Positions 1 through 8,558 are shown, counted from the stretch's first letter. The stretch is DNA of 64,000 nt from an uncultured Agathobaculum sp. (GCF_944380975.1 NZ_CALWJK010000001.1:62001-126000), one strand, 5' to 3'. The notes: generated by a model from the sequence alone, not told the origin. Translations and numbers: made by a program.

Positions 1-197
1 ACGGAAATCGACCAGAAACCGGTTCGGCCGTCCTGTGTCAGCTCGTCCTCTTTCCAGTCGTTAAATGCACCAGTAACGGTTATTCTCGTAGAATTTGGTG
101 CAAAAACACGAAAAATGACCGAGTGATCGTTAATGTGTGCGCCAAACCAGCGCCAAGCGTCAAACACTTGACCGGAAAAAAATAACTGCTTGTCCAT
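1..197 (-). CDS. glgB: 1,4-alpha-glucan branching enzyme, N-terminal part (cut by window edge)
   Basis: Reading leftward from an ATG at 197, the protein begins MDKQLFFSGQVFDAWRWFGA and continues with FRVFAPNSTRITVTGAFNDW. The DAWRWFGAH and FRVFAPN...VTGxFNDW signatures are those of the CBM48-type N-terminal domain of GlgB, which makes alpha-1,6 branches in glycogen. Only about 65 residues lie inside the window, so the catalytic GH13 barrel cannot be seen. A GGAGGGA ribosome-binding site sits just upstream of the start. The gene diverges from the sigma factor operon. Another CBM48 enzyme is possible but less likely given the DAWRWFGAH stretch. Confidence 0.8.
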   Translation of the reverse strand, partial: MDKQLFFSGQVFDAWRWFGAHINDHSVIFRVFAPNSTRITVTGAFNDWKEDELTQDGRTGFWSIS

Positions 198-235
198 CAA
201 GGCTTCCCTCCTCATACCGTTTGGAGTATAGTAAC

Positions 236-264
236 AGTATAGGGGAGGACCTTGCAAAACACAA
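236..264 (-). promoter_or_regulatory. Sigma-A-type promoter for the branching enzyme gene
   Basis: On the minus strand, TTGTGT (264-259) and TATACT (241-236) are separated by 17 bases and lie about 40 bases upstream of the glgB start codon. This is by eye; no transcription start is known. Confidence 0.5.
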
Positions 265-298
265 CCGCCAAAGTAGGGGAGATTTGTTCAATATTTTC

Positions 299-329
299 TG
301 AACCGAATGCGGCTGGGCAGGCTCTTATA
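299..329 (+). promoter_or_regulatory. Putative ECF-type promoter P1 (upstream copy)
   Basis: TGAACCGAAT is followed after 12 bases by GCTCTTATA. The same bipartite motif with identical spacing recurs 66 bases downstream, directly ahead of the ECF sigma gene. The TGAAC-type -35 and CTC-containing -10 resemble ECF promoters such as those of Bacillus SigW/SigM, so autoregulation is the natural reading (inference). Confidence 0.5.
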
Positions 330-364
330 TTCGGAAGCCTTCCAAACAGGCGGCAAAAAATTTT

Positions 365-395
365 TGAACCAAATTGCCATTTCGATGCTCTTATA
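365..395 (+). promoter_or_regulatory. Putative ECF-type promoter P2 (proximal copy)
   Basis: TGAACCAAAT, a 12-base spacer, then GCTCTTATA ends 34 bases before the sigma factor start codon. It matches P1 at every position of both boxes except one purine. The copies are unlikely to arise by chance and point to a sigma factor that transcribes its own operon. Confidence 0.55.
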
Positions 396-429
396 GACAG
401 GTGCACCAAAAACGCAAAGGAGCAAAGCT

Positions 430-987
430 ATGACTGATGAAGAACTCGTCCGCCGGATGCAGCAAGGCGATATGCAGGCGTTCGACGAGCTGTATGCGCG
501 ATATAAGAATGACGCTTACCGCGTGGCTTGCCTGATTACCGGCAGCCGTGCGGATGGCGAGGATTTGACGCAGGAGGCGTTTGTCACCTGTGTGCAGTCG
601 ATCGGGTCACTGCGGGACGGCTCTAAGTTCCGACCGTGGCTGATTCGGACGCTGACGCGCGCCGCATGGAAATATTGCCGGAAGTCCAGACGCGAAACAC
701 CGGTTTCCGAGTTTTTTGAGACCGGTGAGGGCGAGAGCGCGCTGTCCGCGGTGCTGCGGACAGACGAGCAGCGGCGGCTGTATCAAGCCATGTATGCGCT
801 GGACGAAAAGCGTCGCACCGTGCTGGTGCTGTACTATTTCGACAACCGTCCGGTCAAAGAGATTGCGCGTACTCTCGGCGTAACCGAAGGGACGGTCAAA
901 TCCCGCCTGTTTTCCGCCCGCCGCCATCTGCGGCAGGCGCTGACCGAAAAAGAGGGAAAGCCAGAGGAGGCTGTGACACATGGATGA
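430..987 (+). CDS. ECF-family RNA polymerase sigma factor
   Basis: A 185-residue sigma-70 family protein of the extracytoplasmic-function type. Region 2 lies at about residues 10-75 (DELYARYKNDAYRVACLITG, then DLTQEAFVTC), and region 4 at about 118-170 with the helix-turn-helix VKEIARTLGVTEGTVKSRLF. Region 3 is absent, as is usual for ECF factors. The start has an AAAGGAG ribosome-binding site. The stop overlaps the next gene by 8 bases, tying translation to the membrane protein that probably restrains it. Two tandem candidate promoters upstream suggest autoregulation. The signal it responds to cannot be told from sequence. Confidence 0.92.
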   Translation: MTDEELVRRMQQGDMQAFDELYARYKNDAYRVACLITGSRADGEDLTQEAFVTCVQSIGSLRDGSKFRPWLIRTLTRAAWKYCRKSRRETPVSEFFETGEGESALSAVLRTDEQRRLYQAMYALDEKRRTVLVLYYFDNRPVKEIARTLGVTEGTVKSRLFSARRHLRQALTEKEGKPEEAVTHG

Positions 988-1759
988 AATGAAAATGGAA
1001 CGCGAGATGCAGACGATGCTGCACCAGTGTGCAGAAGGGCTAGAGGCTCCGGACAAACTCAAAGCCCGTATTGACTTTGCGCTGAAAAACAGCGTGAAAC
1101 CGAGTAAGGTACGCCGCCCGTTTACCAAACGTCTGGCAGCGGTCGCGTTGGTGGCAGCGGTGGCTGTTACCGGCGCAGTAGCTGGCAGTGGAGTAACGGG
1201 ATGGTATTCCAACACTTGGCTAGATCAGAATTGGAAGGACTTTTCGCAGACGGCGGAATATGTGCAGGAGCATGTTCCGGGTGCAAAATATGTGGAGTCT
1301 TTCTCGAACGGCTATACGTTTGACAAGGGCTATGAAAACACGGTGGATAAGCGAGATGACAGTGGCAATACACTGGGCAGCTTTACCGAGGTAATGTTGA
1401 ACTATGAAAAAAACGGAGCGAAAGTGACACTGGGAGCGGAGCCCGTACAGGAAGAGGGACAGTATACTTCGCCGTATGACACAGTGCGCACGGTGGGCGA
1501 CATAGAGGTACACTACCGGGCCATGAAGGATATCACCTTGCCGCCGGATGGCAGCATCCAGCCAACAGAAGAGGAGCAGGCAGCATTTGAGCGCGGCGAA
1601 ATCAATATTGCGTATGGCTCGTCTGCGCGCGAGGAGCATACGTTCTACAGCGTGTCATGGATCGAGAATGGCATTTCCTATTCGATCTATACGATGGATC
1701 CGTGCGGTTTGACAGAGGATGATTTCTTCCAAATGGCACAGGAGATTATCGAGTCCTAA
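980..1759 (+). CDS. Putative membrane anti-sigma factor
   Basis: A 259-residue protein with an acidic cytoplasmic N-terminus (residues 1-45), one hydrophobic segment at about 51-73 (RLAAVALVAAVAVTGAVAGS) and an external C-terminal domain of about 185 residues. It starts inside the sigma factor gene (8-base overlap). Position and single-span topology are those of an anti-sigma factor that holds the ECF sigma at the membrane. I see no classical zinc-binding HxxxCxxC anti-sigma motif, so the family is undetermined and the role rests on context. Confidence 0.6.
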   Translation: MDEMKMEREMQTMLHQCAEGLEAPDKLKARIDFALKNSVKPSKVRRPFTKRLAAVALVAAVAVTGAVAGSGVTGWYSNTWLDQNWKDFSQTAEYVQEHVPGAKYVESFSNGYTFDKGYENTVDKRDDSGNTLGSFTEVMLNYEKNGAKVTLGAEPVQEEGQYTSPYDTVRTVGDIEVHYRAMKDITLPPDGSIQPTEEEQAAFERGEINIAYGSSAREEHTFYSVSWIENGISYSIYTMDPCGLTEDDFFQMAQEIIES

Positions 1760-1800
1760 ACTGTGAAAAAAGTCGGATATTGAGTAAAAACAGAACGAAA

Positions 1801-1837
1801 AGCGGAAAAGCGTCCGAGTGGACGCTTTTCCGCTTTT
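1801..1837. terminator. Bidirectional intrinsic terminator
   Basis: A perfect 15-bp stem (1801-1815 with 1820-1834) closes a GAGT loop, with a T-run on the plus side and an A-run before it. It separates the convergent anti-sigma and 74-residue genes and should stop transcription both ways. Confidence 0.85.
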
Positions 1838-2062
1838 TCAGTATCGATCGCAGTAGCCCTCGCCGCCATTCGCCAGCGACTTGAGCGCTTGCTCGGTGCG
1901 GGTGTCTGGATCGTCCGAGGCGCAAATCGCATCGGTCAGCGTTTCGCGAGACTCTTGCGGCAGTGTGAAGAACCGCTCCATCGCGCGCGTATCGTGCCCC
2001 ATGGCATTGAGAAAAGAAAAAGGCACATCGGCGGATACTTGCTTGCGCTTGTCCTCTCTCAT
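1838..2062 (-). CDS. Small hypothetical protein (74 residues)
   Basis: The protein starts MREDKRKQVSADVPFSFLNA and is hydrophilic with no membrane segment or metal motif. The ATG at 2062 is chosen because GGAG lies just upstream; a longer reading frame would run into the rlmD promoter and gene. It ends next to the bidirectional terminator. The composition (acidic and basic charges mixed, AMERFFTLPQESRETLTDAI in the middle) suggests a compact helical protein. I do not recognise the family. Its start region is divergent to rlmD, sharing an 80-base intergenic region. Confidence 0.6.
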   Translation of the reverse strand: MREDKRKQVSADVPFSFLNAMGHDTRAMERFFTLPQESRETLTDAICASDDPDTRTEQALKSLANGGEGYCDRY

Positions 2063-2081
2063 CTTGACCGCTCCTTTCCGA

Positions 2082-2111
2082 TTGCAGTATGTGCCGCATG
2101 CGTGATATAAT
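2082..2111 (+). promoter_or_regulatory. Sigma-A promoter of rlmD (extended -10)
   Basis: TTGCAG, an 18-base spacer, then TATAAT preceded by TG one base away. It lies 33 bases upstream of the rlmD start. Confidence 0.65.
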
Positions 2112-2143
2112 ACAGATATATATCGTAAAAGGAGCGCCACAAA

Positions 2144-3502
2144 ATGGAGCTTATCAAAAATAAAATTTATCGCTGTCAAATCGTGGATTACACTGCGGAC
2201 GGGACTGGACTTGCCAAAATTGACGGCCGCGCAGTGTTTGTGCCGCGCACGGCGGTAGGAGACCAGTGCGACGTGCGCATTGTGAAAGTGACCAAAAACG
2301 TCGCGTACGGACGGCTGGAAAGGCTGATCGTGCCGTCAGGTGCGCGGATTGAGCCAGCCTGCCCGGTTGCGGATAAGTGCGGCGGTTGCTGCTATCAGCA
2401 TATCACCTATGAGGAGGAGCTGCGCGCCAAAGAAAAAAAGGTGCGCGATGCGCTCACTCGCATCGGTGGGCAGGACGGCGCATTGCTGGCGGGCATCACA
2501 GGTGCGCCCACGACGAAGCATTACCGCAATAAGGCGCAGTATCCCGTTGGTCGGGATACAGACGGCAATATTGTCACCGGATTTTACCGGCCGCGCAGCC
2601 ATGATATTGTGCCGGTCGACCGGTGTTTGCTCCAGTCTGAGACGGCTGACCGCATTGCCGCTGCGGTGCGGCAGTGGATGCAGGAATTTGACGTGCCGCC
2701 GTATGATTATATGGCCAAACGCGGTGCTGTTCGGCATATTTACGTCCGTGTGGGCGAGAAGAGCGGTGAAAGCCAGCTGACATTGATTGCTGCGACGCGA
2801 AAAATGCCCGCGCTGGATGAATTGGTGCACCGCTTGCGGGAGGTTGAGCCGTCATTGACTGGTATTTTGCTCAACCATAATCAGCGAGGCGATAATGTGA
2901 TCCTTGGCGACCGCACGGACGTGCTGTGGGGTGAGCCGATGCTGGAGGATCGGCTGTGCGGGCATTCTTTTCTGCTCTCGCCCGAAGCATTTTATCAGGT
3001 CAACCATGCACAGGCGGAGCGACTGTATGCCTGTGCGGTAGAGTTTGCTGGGCTGACGGGTGAAGAAACCGTTATTGATTTGTACTGCGGTGCAGGAACG
3101 ATTACGCTGACACTCGCGGAGCGGGCAAAGACGGTGATCGGTGTGGAAATCGTGCCCGAGGCGGTGGAAAACGCACGGCAGAACGCAACGCGCAACGGTA
3201 TGGATAATGTGGAATTTCTGCGTGCGGATGCAGGACAGGCAGCACGGGAGTTTGCCGCACGCGGCGTTTCGCCGGATGTGCTGGTGGTCGATCCGCCGCG
3301 CAAGGGTTTGGACGAGCAGACGCGTGACGCGATTTTGAAGATGAAGCCACCGCGTGTGGTTTATGTGTCGTGCGATCCAGCTACTCTTGCGCGTGACGTG
3401 CGTGAACTGACCGGTGCAGGGTATCAGCTGATGCGTGCGCAGGCATTTGATCTGTTTCCGAGAACGGGACATGTGGAGACGGTTGCCTTACTTTGTACGT
3501 GA
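2144..3502 (+). CDS. rlmD: 23S rRNA (uracil-C5)-methyltransferase, RumA/RlmD family
   Basis: This 452-residue SAM enzyme methylates uridine C5 in 23S rRNA. It has an N-terminal TRAM RNA-binding domain (about 1-60), then the [4Fe-4S] cysteine motif with C73, C79 and C82 in the CGGCC context and a fourth cysteine near residue 162. The SAM-binding motif DLYCGAGTITL, the VVDPPRKGLD motif and the nucleophilic cysteine loop YVSCDPATLARDV follow in order. In many Firmicutes a single enzyme of this family (RlmCD) modifies both U747 and U1939, so the exact target is not decidable here. The ribosome-binding site AAAAGGAG is good. Confidence 0.93.
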   Translation: MELIKNKIYRCQIVDYTADGTGLAKIDGRAVFVPRTAVGDQCDVRIVKVTKNVAYGRLERLIVPSGARIEPACPVADKCGGCCYQHITYEEELRAKEKKVRDALTRIGGQDGALLAGITGAPTTKHYRNKAQYPVGRDTDGNIVTGFYRPRSHDIVPVDRCLLQSETADRIAAAVRQWMQEFDVPPYDYMAKRGAVRHIYVRVGEKSGESQLTLIAATRKMPALDELVHRLREVEPSLTGILLNHNQRGDNVILGDRTDVLWGEPMLEDRLCGHSFLLSPEAFYQVNHAQAERLYACAVEFAGLTGEETVIDLYCGAGTITLTLAERAKTVIGVEIVPEAVENARQNATRNGMDNVEFLRADAGQAAREFAARGVSPDVLVVDPPRKGLDEQTRDAILKMKPPRVVYVSCDPATLARDVRELTGAGYQLMRAQAFDLFPRTGHVETVALLCT

Positions 3503-3574
3503 GAAATCGACCCCGAAAAATATGGGCGTGTTTTGCAGAGACGATAAAATCTAACCAATTTTGAGAAAAAACTG

Positions 3575-3631
3575 CAGATTTACAAACTAATACATATATT
3601 TTTTAATTAGTATATAAAAATCTGTTTTTTT
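3575..3631 (+). terminator. Intrinsic terminator after rlmD
   Basis: CAGATTT at 3575-3581 pairs with AAATCTG at 3618-3624, with further AT pairs inside, followed by seven Ts. It is AT-rich and therefore a moderate call. Confidence 0.5.
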
Positions 3632-3632
3632 G

Positions 3633-3641
3633 TGCTATACT
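3633..3641 (+). promoter_or_regulatory. Extended -10 promoter for the GGDEF/EAL gene
   Basis: TG, one base, TATACT. No clear -35. It leaves a leader of about 130 bases before the start codon, in which I found no riboswitch class I could name; TTTGGA and TCCAAA near 3720-3757 could form a small hairpin. Confidence 0.4.
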
Positions 3642-3776
3642 GATAAAAAGAAGTCTTGATCTGGGAGAAAAACCTAGTCTGCCAAATCAGAGGATATCTT
3701 TTGATCCTTGTTCCATTCGCTTTGGAGGCATGCACACATCAACGCAACCATTCCAAACAGATAGGCAGATGAGGTT

Positions 3777-6050
3777 ATGGGTGAAAAAAAGATTCATGCA
3801 CGGCTGCGCAGGCTGATTATTCTTTTTCTAATAATGTGTATTGCTATTTATGGGGTATTGCGCTATATATCCCATGAAGTGGGTGAGTTGTATTTGACTT
3901 CCATCCATGATAGATTGGAAGAGCAGGCCATTCAGTATGAAAATTCTTTTTATTTCAAGCTGGATGCAGACATGTTGACTTTGCGTGCTATGGCTGGAAT
4001 GCTGCAGAATCACCCGGAGCAGGATGCCCAGACATTGCTGATGGGGTTACAGGAGGCAAATAATGCCTCACAGTTTGTGCGCTTGGGGTATTTCCAAGAG
4101 GATGGCAGCGGATTCCGCATTTCTCCGGAGGCAGAGGGCGTTGTATCGGTTTCTTTGCCTAAGCTTCCGCAGGAATTGCAGGATGTGGTGGCGCTGGCTT
4201 GGTCCGGCACCAGTTCTTATTCGCAGGTATTTTATGATACCCATTTGCGCAGCAAAGTGCTGGCAAGCGCAACGCCGGTCTATGCGGACGGGGAGATTTG
4301 CGGGGTGCTTGTCTCGACGGTGGAAGGCGATGTATATGCGGAAGTTCTATCTTCCATTAAGGCGATCAGTCCATCGGGCACTGCTGCGATCATTTACGAA
4401 AATGGCAACGTAGTGGCTTCCACCAGAACCTATCGGACAAACGGATTCTATAATCTGTTTGATTCGCCTTATATCACTGAGGATATCAAAGGCCAGTATG
4501 AAGCGGCCTTATTAGGCTCGAATACGAGCTTTTTCCAGTTTGATTATGATGGAGTTGAGTACTACAGTTGTGTTCTGCCCATGGACACTTTCCCGGGGGC
4601 GAGTATTGTCATTACCGATACGGACCACGGGGGCAGCAACTCCGTCAGTGATATTGCCCGACTCGCTTACACAGTCGTGTTCTTGTTTGCGCTGGTTTCT
4701 GTATGCTTTATGTTGGCAGCTCTGTGGCTGCTCCAGAAATACCGCAGCAGCTTGTCCAATATTGCTTATCATGACAGGCTGACAGGCGCTTATAACAAAA
4801 ACAAGTTTCTTCAGCTGCTAGGAGAGAAGCTGGACCAAACGGAGCCGTGCACTGTGGTGGCGATCAACATTCGGAAATTTAAATTCCGCAATGAATTGTT
4901 TGGCACTTCGGATTCGGATGTGCTGTTGCAGCATATGTGCGCGATTCTGCAGGGCGAAATTCACGATGGCGAGTTTTTGTGCCGCGATACGGCAGACCGA
5001 TTTCTTTTGTGCCTGCAAGAGCTGGAGGAGAAAGCGGTGGAGTGCCGCCTGCAGCCTCTGTTTGCCCGGATGAGCCAGATGGCAGACACCATGCACCCCA
5101 ATTACCCGCTGTACCTTTACTGCGGATGTGCTTCCAGTGAAGACTGTACTGGAGATGACCCGCAGGAAGAACTGATGAGCCATGTTATGATGGCGTTAGC
5201 GGAAGCCAAACAGGGACAGCGCACCACGATTTCGTTTTATGATGCTCAGCTTCATAAGCAGGAAAAATTACAAACTTACATCGAAAATCATATGGAGCAG
5301 GCGCTGGAGGACGGTGCGTTCAAACTGTTCTTGCAGCCTAAAATTTGTTTGAAAGACGGGACGTTGGGGGGCGCTGAGGCGCTGGTGCGCTGGATCACCA
5401 ATGGCATCCAGACCTTTTTCCCCGATCAGTTCATTCCGCTTTTTGAACACAACGGTTTCTGTATTCAACTGGATTATTATATGGTAGAGCAGGCTTGCAG
5501 ACAAATCAGGACTTGGCTGGATGAAGGTTTGCCGTTGGTTCCGATTTCAGTCAACCAGACCAGGCTATTGTTCCATCAGGTCGGGTATCCCCAGCGGTTA
5601 CGGGAAATCGCAGCAAAGTACGAGGTTTCTCCTAGCTGGATTACACTGGAAATCCTAGAGGGATTGACACTGGAGGATGTGGAGTTGGTCAAGCAATCCA
5701 TGGCGGAGCTGCATAGCTATGGCTTCCGTATTTCTATGGATGACTTTGGAACCGGATATTCTTCCCTGAATACGCTCGGCTCGCTCCATATTGACGAGCT
5801 CAAGCTGGATCGCTCCTTTATGGTGCAGGCAAAGCAGAATAAAGAAGGGAATCACAGAAAGATTCTGGCCGCAATCATTACCATGTCGAAAAACATGGAT
5901 ATGGATATTGTGGCAGAAGGCGTCGAAACAGCAGATAGTGAGCAGATGCTCAAAGAACTTTCTTGTGATTTTGGACAAGGTTACTATTACAGTAAGCCTA
6001 TCCCAGCCGCAGAGTTTCGGCAGATATATTTGAGCAAACAGAGCACTTAA
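3777..6050 (+). CDS. Membrane sensor with degenerate GGDEF and intact EAL domain (probable c-di-GMP phosphodiesterase)
   Basis: A 757-residue protein with a membrane helix at about 12-30, an external sensor region to about 295 (extracellular Cache-like fold is likely), a second helix at about 296-320, a GGDEF-type domain (about 325-480) and an EAL domain (about 500-757). The GGDEF signature is lost (CRDTADRFL at 402-410), so cyclase activity is unlikely. The EAL domain keeps the metal and catalytic residues: E534 of EAL, N593, E625, D655-D656 in MDDFGTGYSSL, K676 and E714. It should therefore degrade c-di-GMP, perhaps gated by ligand binding outside the cell. Transcribed alone. Confidence 0.87.
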   Translation: MGEKKIHARLRRLIILFLIMCIAIYGVLRYISHEVGELYLTSIHDRLEEQAIQYENSFYFKLDADMLTLRAMAGMLQNHPEQDAQTLLMGLQEANNASQFVRLGYFQEDGSGFRISPEAEGVVSVSLPKLPQELQDVVALAWSGTSSYSQVFYDTHLRSKVLASATPVYADGEICGVLVSTVEGDVYAEVLSSIKAISPSGTAAIIYENGNVVASTRTYRTNGFYNLFDSPYITEDIKGQYEAALLGSNTSFFQFDYDGVEYYSCVLPMDTFPGASIVITDTDHGGSNSVSDIARLAYTVVFLFALVSVCFMLAALWLLQKYRSSLSNIAYHDRLTGAYNKNKFLQLLGEKLDQTEPCTVVAINIRKFKFRNELFGTSDSDVLLQHMCAILQGEIHDGEFLCRDTADRFLLCLQELEEKAVECRLQPLFARMSQMADTMHPNYPLYLYCGCASSEDCTGDDPQEELMSHVMMALAEAKQGQRTTISFYDAQLHKQEKLQTYIENHMEQALEDGAFKLFLQPKICLKDGTLGGAEALVRWITNGIQTFFPDQFIPLFEHNGFCIQLDYYMVEQACRQIRTWLDEGLPLVPISVNQTRLLFHQVGYPQRLREIAAKYEVSPSWITLEILEGLTLEDVELVKQSMAELHSYGFRISMDDFGTGYSSLNTLGSLHIDELKLDRSFMVQAKQNKEGNHRKILAAIITMSKNMDMDIVAEGVETADSEQMLKELSCDFGQGYYYSKPIPAAEFRQIYLSKQST

Positions 6051-6067
6051 CTCGAACAGAAAAAGAT

Positions 6068-6099
6068 AACCGGTCGGTAGCAAACGCTGCCGGCCGGTT
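6068..6099. terminator. Intrinsic terminator between convergent genes
   Basis: A 14-bp stem (6068-6081 with 6086-6099, including G:T pairs) with loop AAAC. A T-rich run follows on the minus strand, so it mainly serves the mgtC gene; the plus-strand side has only GTGTTT. Confidence 0.7.
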
Positions 6100-6123
6100 G
6101 TGTTTATGTGAACATGTGGTAGG

Positions 6124-6849
6124 TTATGCTTCCGGTAAGCAATTAACACTGGATACCTCGTGATCTTCGAGGAGATACTTCATGCCTCGCATAATTGCGT
6201 CGTGCGAGGCGCGCAAGACTACGTCATAGCAGGCGCTGCCATCGTCTTGACGGGTAACGGTGCTTTGCAGAAGCTGGATTTTGTGTTCGGCAATAAAGTC
6301 GGCAAAGCGGGTTGGAAATTCACCGCTGCCGGTAACGATAAATTGCAGATGGCTGGTTTGACTGGGTTCAGCGTTGATGACGATATGGTGCATGCAGATT
6401 TGCAGCACTGCCACAACGATTGTGGTGAAAATACCCACAACAAACATACCGGAGCCGATGGCTAGGCCGATTCCAGCGGTGGCCCAGATACCGGCAGCGG
6501 TCGTCAAGCCTTTGATGGTGTTGCCGTGCTTGAAAATGACGCCTGCGCCAAGAAAACTGATGCCACTGACAACCTGTGCGGCAACGCGGGCGGGATCGGC
6601 GCCGCGTGTGCCGTTGAACACCTCGCCAGTGGCGCTGGTTAGGTCAGCAAAGCCGTATTTGGAGACAATCATCAGCAGCGCGGCGGCACAGCAGACGATC
6701 ACATGAGTGCGGATACCCGCCTCTTTCAGGCGGCGGCTGCGTTCAAAACCGATGCAGGCGCCGCACAGGCAAGCGACCAGAATGCGGATGAAGAAGTCCA
6801 GTTCCTGCTGGGCGGAAAATTGACTGTTGAGGTATGCGGTGAGTGTCAT
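6124..6849 (-). CDS. mgtC: MgtC/SapB family membrane protein
   Basis: A 241-residue protein with an N-terminal set of membrane helices carrying the MgtC hallmarks: FERSRRLKEAGIRTH, then a QVVSGISFLGAGVIF segment and GLTTAAGIWATAGIG. A soluble C-terminal domain follows (about 155-241). Family members are linked to growth under low magnesium and to control of membrane ATP synthase; the precise role is unsettled. The start is placed at ATG 6849, because AAGGAG lies ten bases upstream, inside a longer reading frame that would need a TTG start. Single-gene unit, convergent with the EAL gene. Confidence 0.85.
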   Translation of the reverse strand: MTLTAYLNSQFSAQQELDFFIRILVACLCGACIGFERSRRLKEAGIRTHVIVCCAAALLMIVSKYGFADLTSATGEVFNGTRGADPARVAAQVVSGISFLGAGVIFKHGNTIKGLTTAAGIWATAGIGLAIGSGMFVVGIFTTIVVAVLQICMHHIVINAEPSQTSHLQFIVTGSGEFPTRFADFIAEHKIQLLQSTVTRQDDGSACYDVVLRASHDAIMRGMKYLLEDHEVSSVNCLPEA

Positions 6850-7050
6850 TGATATGTAGCTCCTTATCAAAGATAATGTGTTTGCGTGCAGAAGTCAGCG
6901 GGTGGGATGCATTCTGGTGATGAGAGGAACGCTTCCGCGCCTCTTGATTTTTTGCTCTGAATTTTGTATAGTAATTATACGCAAGAAAAGTTATAATGTA
7001 AAATTAGAATTATCTTGCCTGTATATAATATTTTATTATAGGAGGCCGCT

Positions 7051-7950
7051 ATGCTTGATCCCAAGATTTACTCTCTTTTGCAAGTTTACGAGTGTGGAAG
7101 CTTCATGGCGGCAGCCAGAAAACTGTCGATCACCCAGCCTGCGGTCAGCCACCACATTAAGGCGCTGGAGCAGGAATTGCATGTTACGATTTTCGATCGT
7201 CGCAATGGAAAAGTCGTTTTGACGCGCGAAGGCGAAGAAGTCATCAAATGCGCAAAGAAAATGCAGGGTCTATATCAAAACTTGCGGCAGGACCTGCGGG
7301 ACAGCAAAAAGCTGGTTTCCCATCTGACCATTGGCGTAACGCACACAGCGGAAAGCAATCCAATTGCAGAGGCGTTAGCAAATTACGGTGCGCAAAACAA
7401 TCATATTATGATAAAAATGATTACGGGTACTATAAAAAATCTTTATAGTAAGCTCAAGACATATGAAATTGATCTGGCCATTGTGGAAGGCCGCATTGCT
7501 GATCCGGGCATCCGTTATCTGCTGATGGATACCGACTATCTGGTGCTTGCGGTGTCGGTCAACCATCCTTACGCAAAGCGGGGGATGATTACACTATCCG
7601 AACTGAAAAAGGAACGTATGATTTTGCGCTTGCCCAACTCCGGTACACGCAATCTGTTCACGGCGCATTTGGAAAGCAACAATATGAGCCTGAGCGAGTT
7701 CAATGTGATTCTGGAACTGGATAACATAGCGACCATCAAGGATTTGATCCGGCGCGATCTGGGCGTGTCCATCCTGCCGAAAAGCGTATGTCTGGATGAG
7801 CTGAAAAAGAAAAAAATCGTTGTATTGCCGGTCGAGAATCTCAGCATGGTACGCGAGATTAACATCGCGTACCAAAGCGATTTTCCACAGATGGACGTGC
7901 TGCATGACATCGTCAAATCCTATCGTGAAACGCTGCGGCATTATCAGTGA
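7051..7950 (+). CDS. LysR-family transcriptional regulator
   Basis: A 299-residue LTTR. The winged HTH occupies residues 1-60 (FMAAARKLSITQPAVSHHIKAL EQEL pattern), and a periplasmic-binding-protein-like effector domain spans about 90-295. The ribosome-binding site AGGAGG precedes ATG 7051. LysR proteins usually regulate a divergent neighbour, and here mgtC (starting at 6849) diverges from it with about 200 AT-rich bases between. Regulation of mgtC is therefore possible but unproven. The DUF3783 gene follows 77 bases downstream on the same strand. Confidence 0.9.
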   Translation: MLDPKIYSLLQVYECGSFMAAARKLSITQPAVSHHIKALEQELHVTIFDRRNGKVVLTREGEEVIKCAKKMQGLYQNLRQDLRDSKKLVSHLTIGVTHTAESNPIAEALANYGAQNNHIMIKMITGTIKNLYSKLKTYEIDLAIVEGRIADPGIRYLLMDTDYLVLAVSVNHPYAKRGMITLSELKKERMILRLPNSGTRNLFTAHLESNNMSLSEFNVILELDNIATIKDLIRRDLGVSILPKSVCLDELKKKKIVVLPVENLSMVREINIAYQSDFPQMDVLHDIVKSYRETLRHYQ

Positions 7951-8027
7951 TTGGAGTTATAGCGATGGATTTTGATGAGAAATCGTCTGCAGAATGATTT
8001 GAAAGGAAAGCAAAGGAGGAAGTTACG

Positions 8028-8411
8028 ATGGCAGTATCTCGCGAAACTGTGCTGTTTTATGAACCGGAGGGTGGGGCGCAGGGCGCGCTGCTCAAATCCA
8101 TTCTGGTGCGCATGGGCGTGCGTATCAAAAATGTCTCAGCGGAAGCGGTGGGGCAGACAATTGGTTGTCTGCTGGGCCGCAAGGGATTTGACGCGCGGGA
8201 AAATCCGGAAGCACCTGTGCTGGCGGAGCCGGTGCTGGTGATGGATGGATTTACCGATAAACGGTTGGAAATTTTGCTGCGGGAGATGAAAAAAAGCGGC
8301 GTTTCCATACCATACAAGGCGATTGTGACCGAAACCAATCTGGGTTGGCTGTTCCATCAGCTCTATGATGAGCTGGCTGAGGAGCACAAAGCTATGCAGC
8401 AGGCAAAATAA
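8028..8411 (+). CDS. DUF3783-domain protein
   Basis: A 127-residue soluble protein matching the DUF3783 pattern: a short N-terminal half (VLFYEPEGGAQGALLKSILVRMG) followed by LVMDGFTDKRLEILLREMKKSGVSIPYKAIVTETNLGW. Function is unknown in the family. The start has AAAGGAGG eight bases upstream. It probably shares a transcript with the LysR gene and is followed by a separate promoter for thioredoxin. Confidence 0.75.
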   Translation: MAVSRETVLFYEPEGGAQGALLKSILVRMGVRIKNVSAEAVGQTIGCLLGRKGFDARENPEAPVLAEPVLVMDGFTDKRLEILLREMKKSGVSIPYKAIVTETNLGWLFHQLYDELAEEHKAMQQAK

Positions 8412-8433
8412 ATGTTTTCTTTTTGCGGAAACC

Positions 8434-8442
8434 TGTTATAAT
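8434..8442 (+). promoter_or_regulatory. Extended -10 promoter of the thioredoxin gene
   Basis: TG, one base, TATAAT; no good -35. It gives a leader of about 110 bases in front of the thioredoxin start. Confidence 0.5.
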
Positions 8443-8558
8443 AAGAGTGATCCGGTGTACGTTTGACAAAAAATGAGCACGGAGGATACCGTGCGCAGCC
8501 CGCGGTCAGATACATGCCGATGCGCACGGAGCAAACAGAGAAAAAGGAGTGTCTAAAT

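Noticed and set aside
212..409. Open frame of 65 codons on the minus strand
   Set aside because: No ribosome-binding site or conserved look; overlaps the promoter region.
252..437. Open frame of 61 codons on the plus strand before the sigma gene
   Set aside because: No ribosome-binding site, and it covers the two tandem ECF promoters.
3642..3776. c-di-GMP riboswitch ahead of the EAL gene
   Set aside because: Neither GEMM-I nor type II core bases are recognisable.
8463..8558. N-terminal extension of thioredoxin
   Set aside because: The internal ATG has a strong ribosome-binding site and matches the family start; the extension has no homology.
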